DNA of 64,000 nucleotides from Baekduia soli (GTDB lineage Bacteria; Actinomycetota; Thermoleophilia; Solirubrobacterales; Solirubrobacteraceae), in contig NZ_CP042430.1 in assembly GCF_007970665.1 (NCBI RefSeq), positions 1,798,001-1,862,000 of the forward strand, in the 5' to 3' direction. The position numbers and the translations under genes were made by a program. Below, piece after piece: positions 54,941 to 63,140 of this stretch. Positions within the stretch are counted from its first letter, which is position 1. The number at the start of each line of letters is the position of its first letter. A model generated the notes under the pieces. The model was not told where the DNA came from and did no database searches. It saw only the letters and a list, made by a program, of their open reading frames with translations.

Positions 54941-56389
54941 ATGGCTGCCACGCCCGAGTCCACGAAGGTCCTGACCCCCGACGAGGCCTCCCTCCGGACC
55001 CTCGGCTCCGACTACACGGAGCGCTACGGGTTCCACGACGCCGAGAACTACCTCTACAAGGCGCCGAAGGGCCTCAACCGCGAGATCGTCGAGAAGATCT
55101 CCGAGCTCAAGGACGAGCCGCAGTGGATGCGCGAGTTCCGCCTCAAGGCGCTGGACTACTTCCTCGCGCGCCCCATGCCGACGTGGGGCTCGCCGATGCT
55201 CGCCGACGTCGACTTCGACGACATCCACTACTTCGTGCGGTCCTCCGAGAAGGCCAGCCGCTCCTGGGACGACGTGCCCGAGGACGTCAAGCGCACGTTC
55301 GACCGCCTCGGGATCCCCGAGGCCGAGCGCAAGTTCCTGGCCGGCGTCGGCGCCCAGTACGAGTCCGAGGTCGTCTACCACCAGGTCAACAAGGAGCTCG
55401 AGGCCCAGGGCGTCGTGTTCCTCGACATGGACACCGCGCTGCGCGAGCACGAGGACATCGTCAAGGAGTACTTCGCGACGATCATCCCGCCCAACGACAA
55501 CAAGCTCGCCGCGCTCAACAGCGCCGTGTGGTCGGGCGGCTCGTTCGTCTACGTGCCGCCGGGCGTGCACGTCGAGATGCCGCTGCAGGCCTACTTCCGC
55601 ATCAACACGGAGAACATGGGCCAGTTCGAGCGCACGCTGATCATCGCCGACGAGGGCTCCTACGTGCACTACGTCGAGGGCTGCACGGCCCCGACCTACT
55701 CGTCGGACTCGCTGCACTCCGCGGTCGTCGAGCTCATCGCCAAGCCGGGCGCGCGCATCCGCTACACGACGGTGCAGAACTGGTCCAACAACGTCTACAA
55801 CCTGGTCACCAAGCGTGCGGTCGCCCAGACCGACGCCACGGTCGAGTGGGTCGACTGCAACCTCGGCTCCAAGCTGACGATGAAGTACCCCGCCGTCTAC
55901 CTCATGGGCGAGCGCGCCCACGGCGAGGTCCTGTCCATCGCCTTCGCGGGCGCGGGCCAGCACCAGGACGCCGGCGCCAAGATCGTCCACGCCGCGCCGA
56001 ACACCACGAGCAACATCTTCGCCAAGTCGATCTCCAAGGACGGCGGCCGCTCGTCCTACCGCGGCCTGCTCGAGGTCGCCAAGGGCGCGCACGGCTCGAA
56101 GTCCAAGGTCGTCTGCGACGCGCTGCTGCTCGACGAGCACTCGCGCTCGGACACCTACCCGACGATCCGCATCAACGAGGATGCCGTCGACGTCGGTCAC
56201 GAGGCCACGGTCTCCAAGGTCGGCGACGAGCAGCTCTTCTACCTCATGTCGCACGGCCTCAGCGAGGAGGAGGCGGGCAAGCTCATCGTCAACGGCTTCA
56301 TCGAGCCCATCGTCAAGGAGCTCCCGATGGAGTACGCCGTCGAGATGAACCGCCTGATCGAGCTGCAGATGGAGGGCTCCATTGGCTAG
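54941..56389 (+). CDS. sufB: Fe-S cluster assembly protein SufB
   Basis: This is the 482-residue scaffold subunit of SufBCD. The N-terminal helical part ([29 protein letters not shown], about 29-57) is followed by the right-handed beta-helix core with [42 protein letters not shown]. The later [46 protein letters not shown] stretch holds the conserved Cys used for cluster assembly, and [24 protein letters not shown]-like residues follow (here MSHGL). Length is normal for bacterial SufB. It overlaps sufD by 8 bp. Confidence 0.95.
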   Translation: MAATPESTKVLTPDEASLRTLGSDYTERYGFHDAENYLYKAPKGLNREIVEKISELKDEPQWMREFRLKALDYFLARPMPTWGSPMLADVDFDDIHYFVRSSEKASRSWDDVPEDVKRTFDRLGIPEAERKFLAGVGAQYESEVVYHQVNKELEAQGVVFLDMDTALREHEDIVKEYFATIIPPNDNKLAALNSAVWSGGSFVYVPPGVHVEMPLQAYFRINTENMGQFERTLIIADEGSYVHYVEGCTAPTYSSDSLHSAVVELIAKPGARIRYTTVQNWSNNVYNLVTKRAVAQTDATVEWVDCNLGSKLTMKYPAVYLMGERAHGEVLSIAFAGAGQHQDAGAKIVHAAPNTTSNIFAKSISKDGGRSSYRGLLEVAKGAHGSKSKVVCDALLLDEHSRSDTYPTIRINEDAVDVGHEATVSKVGDEQLFYLMSHGLSEEEAGKLIVNGFIEPIVKELPMEYAVEMNRLIELQMEGSIG

Positions 56390-57596
56390 CGCCACCGCGC
56401 ACGGAAGCGACCCCGCCGTCGGGGCGTCCGTGCCGCAGCTCGGCGTCGAGCTGCCCACGTTCAAGGGGACGCCCGGCTGGGAGTTCACCCCGATCGACAA
56501 GCTCGACCTCGCGGCGCTGCCGGCCGCCCCGGCCGGCACCGGCACCGCGGGCGTCGCGCTGCTTGCGCCCGAGGGCGGCGTGGGCCCCTCCGAGGAGGAG
56601 CCCGGGACATCGGACCCATCTGCCCTCATCGTCGCCCCGTTGCGCGTGGCGCTCGAGCGCCACGCCGAGGTCGTCGGCCGGCACTTCGGCACCGTCGTGC
56701 GCCCGTCGTACTTCGCGACGGTCAACGCCGACCAGTGGACCGACGGCACCCTGGTCTACGTCCCGCGCAACGTCAAGGTCGAGGCCCCGATCGTCATCAC
56801 GACGGTCCAGGACCGCCCGGGCACCTCGCTGCACCACCGCACGCTCGTGGTGCTCGAGGAGGGCGCGGAGGCCGAGGTCTGGGACCAGGTCGCGTCCTCC
56901 CACGACGAGGAGGCGCTCGTCAACGGCGTCGTCGAGCTCGTCGTCGGCGACAACGCCACGCTGCGCTACTTCGGCGCCCAGACCGTCAACGAGAAGACCT
57001 GGGTCTTCGGGTCCCAGCGCGCCGTCCTGGGCAAGGACGCCGAGCTGGACTGGACGACGCTGGGCTTCGGCGGCTCCAACGGCAAGGTGTTCCTGGAGAC
57101 CACGCTGGCCGGCCGCGGGTCGACGGCCAAGGTCACCGGCGCCTACGCCACGCGCGGGCGCCAGCACATCGACTACGACACGCTCCAGGAGCACGCGGCG
57201 GCCGACACGGTCTCCGACCTCGCGTTCCGCGGGCTGGTCAGCGGGCGGTCCACGGCGGTCTGGCGCGGCATGATCAAGGTCGACCCGGGCGCGCAGCGCA
57301 CCGACGCCTTCCAGGAGGCGCGCAACCTGCTCATCGGCAACAAGGCCCACGCCGACGCCATCCCCGGCCTGGAGATCCTCGCCGACGACGTGCGCTGCAC
57401 CCACGCCGCCGCGATCGCCCAGATCGACCCCGAGCAGATCTTCTACCTGCGCTCGCGCGGACTGGAGCGCCCCGTGGCCGAGCGGCTCGTGGTCGAGGGC
57501 TTCCTCGGCGCCGTCGTCGAGCGCTACGCCGAGGGCCCGATCCGCGACACGCTGGCCGGCGCCATCGACGCGCGCCTGGCGACCGTCCTGGGCTAG
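56382..57596 (+). CDS. sufD: Fe-S cluster assembly protein SufD
   Basis: This 404-residue partner of SufB has [17 protein letters not shown] near 28-44 and the beta-helix core with [20 protein letters not shown] near 124-143. The C-terminal conserved region reads [52 protein letters not shown], with a conserved His. The TTG start at 56382 has GGAGGG 5 nt upstream inside sufB. The stop codon lies within the first copy of a 91-bp tandem repeat. Confidence 0.93.
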   Translation: MASATAHGSDPAVGASVPQLGVELPTFKGTPGWEFTPIDKLDLAALPAAPAGTGTAGVALLAPEGGVGPSEEEPGTSDPSALIVAPLRVALERHAEVVGRHFGTVVRPSYFATVNADQWTDGTLVYVPRNVKVEAPIVITTVQDRPGTSLHHRTLVVLEEGAEAEVWDQVASSHDEEALVNGVVELVVGDNATLRYFGAQTVNEKTWVFGSQRAVLGKDAELDWTTLGFGGSNGKVFLETTLAGRGSTAKVTGAYATRGRQHIDYDTLQEHAAADTVSDLAFRGLVSGRSTAVWRGMIKVDPGAQRTDAFQEARNLLIGNKAHADAIPGLEILADDVRCTHAAAIAQIDPEQIFYLRSRGLERPVAERLVVEGFLGAVVERYAEGPIRDTLAGAIDARLATVLG

Positions 57597-57771
57597 GCCG
57601 CCGGAGACCGCGGGCCGCGGGTTTCGCCCCCTGGGCGAGCACCCGCCGAGCGAACCTCGCCTCCTGGGCGAGCGTTCTCCGGGCTAGGTCGACGGAGACC
57701 GCGGGCCGCGGGTTTCGCCTCCTGGGCGAGCACCCGCCGAGCGAACCTCGCCTCCTGGGCGAGCGTTCGCC
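57590..57771. repeat. 91-bp tandem direct duplication, 96% identical
   Basis: Copy 1 (57590-57680) and copy 2 (57681-57771) abut exactly and differ at 4 of 91 positions. Copy 1 contains the sufD stop; copy 2 encodes the last 29 residues of the convergent peroxiredoxin, whose stop codon is the mirror image of the duplicated sufD stop (CTAG reads as a stop on both strands). Within each unit the word CTCCTGGGCGAGC or a one-base variant appears twice, so smaller repeats are nested. GGTTTCGC and GCGAACC can pair within a unit and may end both transcripts. Confidence 0.9.
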
Positions 57772-58211
57772 AGCACCTGCGTGAGCTGGTCCACGCTGAC
57801 GAAGTCCAGGCCCAGCGCGTGGAGCTTCTTCCACGCGACGCGGCCGGCCTCGTCGATGACGAACGTCGCGCGCTGGGTCCCCAGGACGGGGCGCGCCACG
57901 CCGTAGGCGCGCGCGACGGCCTTGTCGGGATCGGCGAGCAGCGGGACGGTCAGGCCGTGGTTGGCGGTGAACGCCTCGTGGCTGGCGACGTCCTGGCCCG
58001 AGATGCCCACGACGATCGCATCGAGCGCCGAGAGGTCCTCCGAGCGGTCGCGGTAGGAGCAGAACTGCTTCGTGCACACGGGCGTCTCGTCGCCGGGGTA
58101 GAACGCCAGCACCACGCGGCGGCCGCGATGGTCGCCGAGGCGGAAGCGGCCGGCGGTGCCCTGGAGCTCGAAGTCGGGCGCAAGCTCACCCACCTGCGGT
58201 CCTCGTGGCAT
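57684..58211 (-). CDS. peroxiredoxin (BCP/PrxQ type) with repeat-derived C-terminus
   Basis: This thiol peroxidase reduces hydroperoxides using thioredoxin. The 175 residues have the start PRGPQVGELAPDFELQG, the active-site motif DETPVCTKQFC at 41-51 with peroxidatic Cys46 and probable resolving Cys51 (the C-x4-C spacing of PrxQ), and VLGTQRATFVIDEAGRV near 110-126 with the conserved Arg. The natural fold ends near residue 146; the remaining 29 residues (ARPGGEVRSAGARPGGETRG) are encoded by the tandem repeat and are absent from relatives as far as I know. TACTCT (58219-58224, minus strand) is 7 nt before the ATG: a leaderless start. Confidence 0.87.
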   Translation of the reverse strand: MPRGPQVGELAPDFELQGTAGRFRLGDHRGRRVVLAFYPGDETPVCTKQFCSYRDRSEDLSALDAIVVGISGQDVASHEAFTANHGLTVPLLADPDKAVARAYGVARPVLGTQRATFVIDEAGRVAWKKLHALGLDFVSVDQLTQVLANARPGGEVRSAGARPGGETRGPRSPST

Positions 58212-58218
58212 GCGTGGA

Positions 58219-58224
58219 AGAGTA
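58219..58224 (-). promoter_or_regulatory. -10 element of the peroxiredoxin gene
   Basis: TACTCT on the minus strand lies 7 nt before ATG 58211. It shares the 20-bp gap with the divergent M20 peptidase start. Confidence 0.5.
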
Positions 58225-58231
58225 GGGGACC

Positions 58232-59383
58232 GTGGACCCCTGGATCGCCGCCCGCGCCACCGCCATCGCCGCACGTGCCGAGCGCGAGCTCGAGGCCCTC
58301 GTCGGCGTCTCGACCCCGTCGGGCGACGTCCGCGGCGCCCAGGAGGCCGCCGCCATCGCCGCGGCGCTCCTGCCCGACGGCGCCGAGGTCGAGCACGTGC
58401 CGTGCTCCTCGCCCGGCCACGCCCCCGACCTGGTGGCGCGCCTGAGGGGCACGGGACGCGGGCGCATCCTCCTGCTCGGTCACCTCGACACGGTCGTCGC
58501 CCACGACGGCCACCGTCCCCTGGAGCCCGACCCTGACGACGCCGACCGCCTGTTCGGGTCGGGGACCGTGGACATGAAGGGCGGCGACGTCCTGGCGCTC
58601 GGCGTCATGCGCGCGCTGGCCGCCGAGCCCGAGCGCTTCGCCGAGATCGCGCTGCTGCTCGTCGTCGACGAGGAGTGGCGCGTCGGCCCGTTCGCCCACG
58701 TGGAGCGGTTCGCGGGCTTCGACGCCTGCCTGTGCTTCGAGGCCGGCGAGCTCACCACCGGCGGCGAGGACGCGGTCGTCGTCAAGCGCAAGGCGGCGGG
58801 GACCGTCGAGGTGCTGGCCCAGGGCCGGTCGGCGCACTCGGGCTCGGCGCCCGACCGCGGCGTCAACGCCCTGCTGGCGCTCGCCGAGGCCGCCCGGGCC
58901 ATCGCCGGCTGCCACGATCCCCGCGGCCCCGAGCGGCTGACCGCCGTGCCGACCGTGCTGCACAGCGGCGACGCCTTCAACGTGGTCCCCGCCGAGGGCC
59001 GGCTCATCGCCGACGTCCGGGCCGACCGGCTCGAGGCCTTCGCCGCCGTGCTGGCCGCCGTGCCGGCGCAGGTCGGCGGCGCGACGCTGACGACGCGCCT
59101 GGCGCGCGAGTGGCCGGGGATGGACGCGCGCGCGGCGACGGGCCCGCTGCTCGAGCAGGCCGGGGCGCTGCTGGGGCGGCGCGTGGCCGGCGCGGCCCGC
59201 GGCGGCGCCAGCGATGCCAGCCACTTCGCCTCGGCGATCCCCCTGACCGTCGACGGCCTCGGCCCCCGCGGCGGGGCCGCGCACAACCCCGGGGAGTTCG
59301 TGCGGGTCTCGTCGCTGCGGACCCGCGCCGAGGTCGCGCTCGCCGTCGCGCTCGCGGCCCTGGATCCTGGAAATGGGGCGTGA
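58232..59383 (+). CDS. M20-family metallopeptidase (carboxypeptidase G2-like)
   Basis: This 383-residue dizinc peptidase or deacylase has the metal and catalytic residues in LLGHLDTVV near 89-97 (His, Asp), GSGTVDMKGGDVLAL near 109-123 (Asp), LLVVDEEWRVG near 142-152 (two Glu), CFEAGE near 168-173, and a late His in ASDASHFAS near 328-336. The dimerisation lid between about 175 and 290 includes GRSAHSGSAPDRGVNALL. It most resembles glutamate carboxypeptidases; the substrate is unknown. The GTG start is divergent from the peroxiredoxin, 20 bp apart. Confidence 0.87.
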   Translation: MDPWIAARATAIAARAERELEALVGVSTPSGDVRGAQEAAAIAAALLPDGAEVEHVPCSSPGHAPDLVARLRGTGRGRILLLGHLDTVVAHDGHRPLEPDPDDADRLFGSGTVDMKGGDVLALGVMRALAAEPERFAEIALLLVVDEEWRVGPFAHVERFAGFDACLCFEAGELTTGGEDAVVVKRKAAGTVEVLAQGRSAHSGSAPDRGVNALLALAEAARAIAGCHDPRGPERLTAVPTVLHSGDAFNVVPAEGRLIADVRADRLEAFAAVLAAVPAQVGGATLTTRLAREWPGMDARAATGPLLEQAGALLGRRVAGAARGGASDASHFASAIPLTVDGLGPRGGAAHNPGEFVRVSSLRTRAEVALAVALAALDPGNGA

Positions 59384-59409
59384 AGGTACGCATTCGGACG
59401 TCGTTATGA

Positions 59410-59438
59410 CGACATCCCGCCGCGCGCCTCGCTAAGCT
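59410..59438 (+). promoter_or_regulatory. probable promoter of the riboswitch transcript
   Basis: CGACAT (59410-59415) and TAAGCT (59433-59438) are 17 bp apart, placing transcription start near 59445, just where the riboswitch begins. Confidence 0.5.
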
Positions 59439-59439
59439 C

Positions 59440-59605
59440 ACGCGGTCGTTTCACCAGCCGAATCCCCGGCGGACGTCGTCGGGGAGCGGGGGACCCAATG
59501 GCCGGAACCATCCGGTCACGGGGCGAGTCGTCGCCAGCGTGCGACGTAGCGCCACTCTCTTGGCGCGAGCCCGACAGCTAACCCCGTAGGCGCCGCCAAA
59601 GAGAG
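59440..59605 (+). ncRNA. cyclic di-AMP riboswitch (ydaO/yuaA type)
   Basis: The conserved blocks of the ydaO aptamer occur in order: GCCGAATCCCCGG (59457-59469), GGAGCGGGGGACCCAA near 59482-59498, CGGGGCGAGTCG near 59519-59530 (counterpart of GGGGUGAAUC), and GAGCCCGACAGCTAACCCCG followed by TAGGCG near 59567-59592. In actinobacteria this element precedes cell-wall hydrolase genes, where c-di-AMP binding normally turns expression off; the gene that follows is exactly such a hydrolase. CTCTCTTGGCG (59555-59565) can pair with CGCCAAAGAGAG (59594-59605), which includes the ribosome binding site, giving a possible translational switch. Confidence 0.9.
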
Positions 59606-59615
59606 GGTTCCCCCG

Positions 59616-60695
59616 TTGTCGTCGTTGTCGTTCCGTTCGTCGTTCCTCGGTCTGGTGGCCGCCTTCGCGGCTGCCGCGGTGCTCCTCGTCCCCGCCGCCG
59701 CGGGCGCCGCCACCTCGGCCTCGAGCACCAGTTCGGCCGCTCTGGGCAAGAGCACCCTGCGCCGCGGCGACACCGGCGCCGCGGTCAAGGCGCTGCAGCG
59801 CCTGCTGACCCGGGCCGGGTTCAAGACCACCGCCGACGGCCAGTTCGGGTCCGGCACCGCGAAGGTCCTGCGCCGCTTCCAGCGCGCGGCCGACCTCAAG
59901 GCCACCGGCGTCGCCGACGCGGCCACCGTCAGCGCCCTGCGGCGCGCCACCAACGGCTCGGCGTCGCGCAACACCAACGGCGGGTTCGGCCTGCGCAGCG
60001 CCGGCGGGTCCCAGCACCTCGGCGACCGCATCCCGCTCCAGCAGGGCATGAGCGGCCACGACGTCCGGATCCTCCAGGACTTCCTCACCCGCGCCGGGTT
60101 CAAGACCGGCATCGACGGCGAGTTCGGGGCGGGCACCCTCAAGAGCGTCAAGCTCTTCGAGACCGACCGGCAGGTCGCCCAGGACGGGATCGTCGACGCC
60201 GCCGACATCGACCTCCTGCGCTCCCTGGTCGCCGGGGACGGTGGCGCCCCCGCCACGGCGGCCCAGCCCCCGCCGCTGGCGCCCGGCGACAAGGCCACGA
60301 TCGGCGCCGACGGCCTGGCGGTCGCCCCGGCCAGCGCGCCCGACCCGGTCAAGCAGATCATCGCCGCCGGCAACGAGATCGCCAAGACGCCCTACCACTA
60401 CGGCGGCGGGCACGGCACGTGGCAGGACACGGGCTACGACTGCTCGGGCTCGGTCTCCTACGCGCTGCATGGCGCGGGCCTGCTCGACCAGGCCCTGCCC
60501 TCCGGCGACTTCACCTCCTGGGGCGAGCCCGGCCCCGGCCAGTGGGTGACCCTGTACGCCAACGGCGGCCACATCTACATGATGGTGGCGGGCCTGCGCT
60601 ACGACACCAGCGGCCGCCAGCAGGACGGCACGCGCTGGCATGCCGACACCCGGTCGAGCAGCGGCTACACGGCCGTCCACCCGCCCGGCCTCTGA
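59616..60695 (+). CDS. secreted peptidoglycan hydrolase: two PG-binding domains plus NlpC/P60-like domain
   Basis: This 359-residue exported cell-wall enzyme has a signal peptide at 1-31 (LVAAFAAAAVLLVPAAAGA). PG_binding_1 repeats lie at about 48-110 (LRRGDTGAAVKALQRLLTRAGF) and 137-204 (LQQGMSGHDVRILQDFLTRAGF). A linker precedes a C-terminal NlpC/P60-like domain at about 245-359 with nucleophile Cys276 (GYDCSGSVSYAL) and His319 (GGHIYMMV). The TTG start is 8 nt after GAGAGGG; TTG 59625 is the alternative. Control by the c-di-AMP riboswitch upstream ties wall remodelling to osmotic signalling. Exact bond specificity is not readable. Confidence 0.88.
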   Translation: MSSLSFRSSFLGLVAAFAAAAVLLVPAAAGAATSASSTSSAALGKSTLRRGDTGAAVKALQRLLTRAGFKTTADGQFGSGTAKVLRRFQRAADLKATGVADAATVSALRRATNGSASRNTNGGFGLRSAGGSQHLGDRIPLQQGMSGHDVRILQDFLTRAGFKTGIDGEFGAGTLKSVKLFETDRQVAQDGIVDAADIDLLRSLVAGDGGAPATAAQPPPLAPGDKATIGADGLAVAPASAPDPVKQIIAAGNEIAKTPYHYGGGHGTWQDTGYDCSGSVSYALHGAGLLDQALPSGDFTSWGEPGPGQWVTLYANGGHIYMMVAGLRYDTSGRQQDGTRWHADTRSSSGYTAVHPPGL

Positions 60696-60726
60696 TCCGA
60701 AGGCTCCGCGCAGGGGTGCGTGGCGA

Positions 60727-60753
60727 CGGCGGGGGGCCCCGGGCCGCCCGCCG
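60727..60753 (+). terminator. GC-rich hairpin after the cell-wall hydrolase gene
   Basis: CGGCGGG (60727-60733) and CCCGCCG (60747-60753) are complementary, with further pairing possible inside. It lies 31 bp after the stop and has no T-run, so it would be a U-less terminator. Confidence 0.4.
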
Positions 60754-60797
60754 CCGACCTGCCGGCGCGCGGGGCCGGTGCAGTACAACACCGGTCC

Positions 60798-61508
60798 GTG
60801 CCGCCGCACCCCGAACGCCCGCCCGCGACCACCGACGAGGAGCTGCTCGGCACCAAGCGCCGCTCCATCGTCGCCACGCGCACCGAGTCCGAGCGCGTCG
60901 AGGTCATCGAGCACGAGCTGCGCACGGGCTTCGGCGCGCTGCGCGAGCTGGGTCCCGCCGTGTCGTTCTTCGGCTCGGCGCGCACGCCGCCCGAGGCCGA
61001 CGCCTACGCGAAGGCCCGCGAGACCGCACGCCGGCTGGGCGAGGCCGGCTTCGCGATCATCACGGGCGGCGGTCCCGGGATCATGGAGGCCGCCAACCGC
61101 GGCGCGCGCGACGCGGACGCCACGTCGGTCGGGCTGAACATCGAGCTGCCGTTCGAGCAGGCGGCCAATGCCTACCAGGACATCGAGCTGCGGTTCTCAT
61201 ACTTCTTCACCCGCAAGCTCATGTTCGTGCGCTACGCCACGGCGTTCGTGGTCATGCCCGGCGGCTTCGGGACGCTGGACGAGCTGTTCGAGGCGCTCGT
61301 CCTCGAGCAGGTCGACAAGATCCGCGACTTCCCCATCATCCTGTTCGGGACGGCGTTCTGGGCGGGCCTGCAGGCGTGGATCGTCGAGCGCCTGCTCGAC
61401 GAGGGCCTCATAGGCCCCGCCGACCCCGGGCTGCTCGTGGCCACCGACGATCCGGCCGAGGTCGTCAGGCTCGTCGAGGCGGCGCGGACGCGCCAGGAGG
61501 ACCCGTGA
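60798..61508 (+). CDS. LOG-family protein (cytokinin-activating / nucleotide 5'-monophosphate phosphoribohydrolase-like, TIGR00730 type)
   Basis: This 236-residue Rossmann-fold protein has signature motifs GGGPGIMEAANRGA near 92-105 and PGGFGTLDELFE near 154-165, plus VSFFGSARTPP near 55-65 at the nucleotide site. LOG proteins cleave ribose 5-phosphate from adenosine-type monophosphates, and many bacterial members are of unknown physiology. The start is taken as GTG 60798, since TACAAC (60784-60789) lies 8 nt upstream; the frame is open to GTG 60720, but those residues do not look conserved. The 3' end overlaps the convergent phospholipase D-like gene by 44 bp. Confidence 0.85.
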   Translation: MPPHPERPPATTDEELLGTKRRSIVATRTESERVEVIEHELRTGFGALRELGPAVSFFGSARTPPEADAYAKARETARRLGEAGFAIITGGGPGIMEAANRGARDADATSVGLNIELPFEQAANAYQDIELRFSYFFTRKLMFVRYATAFVVMPGGFGTLDELFEALVLEQVDKIRDFPIILFGTAFWAGLQAWIVERLLDEGLIGPADPGLLVATDDPAEVVRLVEAARTRQEDP

Positions 61509-62583
61509 CCGCCGACGGCGCCACGGGCGGCGTCACGTCGTCGTAGCGGGCGCGCACCGCGTCGATGTAGTCGGCCATGTGCTGGGCGACCCCCGGGTCG
61601 TCGATCTCCAGCACGTTCTCGGCGTTGAGCTCGCCCGACCGCGACAGGTTGAACGAGCCGACGAACGTCACGTCGTCGGCGACCGTCACCTTGGCGTGCA
61701 TGTAGTCGTGGACGGTGCCCGGCGCATAGGGCGTCGAGCGCTTGCCGTGGAAGGCGGCCCCCTCGAGCACCTGCGCGAGCAGCGGTGCCTTCCACGACGA
61801 CGCGGGGTTGGCGCCCCACTGGTCGAAGACCTGCAGGACCTGGGTCCAGTCGCACACCCCGGCGACGTCGACGCGCCGCTCGGCGCAGACCTCGGCCAGG
61901 GTCCCGAGCACGGGCCCGGAGGTCAGCACGGGGGAGGCGATGCGCACGCGGCGGCGGGCGCGGCCGATGACGGCCGCGATGCGGTGGGCCAGCGCCTCGC
62001 CACGCCCCGGGCAGAACCAGGGCGCGACCGTGGCGGTGCCGCCGACGGAGACCGCGACGGCGTCGCGCTCGCCCGAGCCCTCGACGCGGCCGCGGGACCA
62101 CAGGTCGTCGAAGTCGCGCGCGTAGGCGGCCGCGACCGCCGCCGAGTCGACGGTGACGATGACGTTCTCCTCGCGGGTCCACGAGTCCAGCGTCCAGTTC
62201 GTCGATCCCGTCCACACGCCGGTCCCGTCGCGCACGACGTACTTGTGGTGCATGAGGTCCGGCTCGCCTCCGATGCCGCGCAGCGGCACGCCGAGCTGGG
62301 CGAGGATGTCCGGACGGGTCCGCGGCGGCGGCGGGAACGGGACGCGCCGGGCGCCGTCGACGTTGTAGGCGATGCGCACCGCGACGCCGCGCCCCGCGGC
62401 CGAGCGCACGGTGCCGGCGACGGCGTCGCCGACGGCGCCGGGCAGGCGCACGTCGTACAGCGCGATGTCGAGGCTCGTGTGGGCCGTGCCCAGGAACGCG
62501 ATGAGGTGGGCCGCCACCGCCTCGGCGGTCTGGCCGCCGTCGGTCAGGGTGTGCAGCGTGATGGGTCCGTCGCGTCCGTCCAT
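61465..62583 (-). CDS. phospholipase D-like domain protein
   Basis: This 372-residue PLD-superfamily protein has two HKD motifs: MHHKYVVRDGTGVWTGSTNW near 112-131 and MHAKVTVADDVTFVGSFNLS near 305-324. Two motifs on one chain make a complete active site, as in phosphatidyl transferases, endonucleases or cardiolipin synthases. No membrane helix or signal peptide is evident, so a soluble phosphodiesterase is likely; the substrate is unknown. The start ATG 62583 is the first at which the residues look native; the upstream open frame to 62958 is antisense to the ArfB gene. Confidence 0.85.
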   Translation of the reverse strand: MDGRDGPITLHTLTDGGQTAEAVAAHLIAFLGTAHTSLDIALYDVRLPGAVGDAVAGTVRSAAGRGVAVRIAYNVDGARRVPFPPPPRTRPDILAQLGVPLRGIGGEPDLMHHKYVVRDGTGVWTGSTNWTLDSWTREENVIVTVDSAAVAAAYARDFDDLWSRGRVEGSGERDAVAVSVGGTATVAPWFCPGRGEALAHRIAAVIGRARRRVRIASPVLTSGPVLGTLAEVCAERRVDVAGVCDWTQVLQVFDQWGANPASSWKAPLLAQVLEGAAFHGKRSTPYAPGTVHDYMHAKVTVADDVTFVGSFNLSRSGELNAENVLEIDDPGVAQHMADYIDAVRARYDDVTPPVAPSAVTGPPGASAPPRRA

Positions 62584-62661
62584 CGGCGGGCGCGACGCTA
62601 CCGGCCGCGCCACCTGCTTGCATGCACGATCGCCCGGTGCCCCGCGCCGGCCGACCGCGCC

Positions 62662-63075
62662 ATGAGCGACGACGCCCTGCATCCCACCCGCTCGGTCCGC
62701 ATCCCGCTGACCGAGGTCGTGCTGCGGGCGAGCCGGTCCTCGGGGCCGGGCGGCCAGCACGCCAACGTGACCGCGTCGCGGATCGAGGCCTCCTTCGACG
62801 TGGCGGCCTCCACGGCGCTGACCCCCGAGCAGCGCCGCCGCGTCATGGACCGCTGCGGGCCGGTCGTGCGGGCGGTGGCCCAGGACGCCCGCAGCCAGGC
62901 CCGCAACCGGGAGCTGGCCCTCCAGCGCCTGGAGGAGCGCCTGGCCCGCGCCCTGCACGTCCAGCGCTCGCGGACCCCGACGCGCCCCACGAAGGCCTCG
63001 CGGACGCGCCGCCTGGACGCCAAGGCCCGCCGCTCGTCGGTCAAGCGCGCCCGCCGGCCACCGGGCGACGACTGA
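62662..63075 (+). CDS. arfB: ArfB-like peptide chain release factor domain protein (peptidyl-tRNA hydrolase)
   Basis: This 137-residue stalled-ribosome rescue factor has the class I release-factor GGQ motif in SSGPGGQHANVTASR at 26-40 (GGQ 30-32) and lacks the codon-recognition domain. The C-terminal tail is strongly basic (TRPTKASRTRRLDAKARRSSVKRARRP), as ArfB/YaeJ needs to occupy the empty mRNA channel. Length agrees with ArfB (about 140). The ATG at 62662 is divergent from the PLD-like gene with about 78 bp between. Confidence 0.88.
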   Translation: MSDDALHPTRSVRIPLTEVVLRASRSSGPGGQHANVTASRIEASFDVAASTALTPEQRRRVMDRCGPVVRAVAQDARSQARNRELALQRLEERLARALHVQRSRTPTRPTKASRTRRLDAKARRSSVKRARRPPGDD

Positions 63076-63103
63076 TCCGACGCGCCAGGTCGGGGCCCGC
63101 GCC

Positions 63104-63129
63104 GTTTACCGCGTGGTCCGACCGGGAAC
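63104..63129 (+). promoter_or_regulatory. SigB-type promoter of the downstream sigma gene
   Basis: GTTTAC (63104-63109) and GGGAAC (63124-63129) are 14 bp apart, matching the SigB/SigF-class pattern GTTT-N14-16-GGGTA. Predicted transcription start is about 63136, 5 nt before the ATG. This implies positive autoregulation. Confidence 0.65.
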
Positions 63130-63140
63130 CTCCAAGGTCT

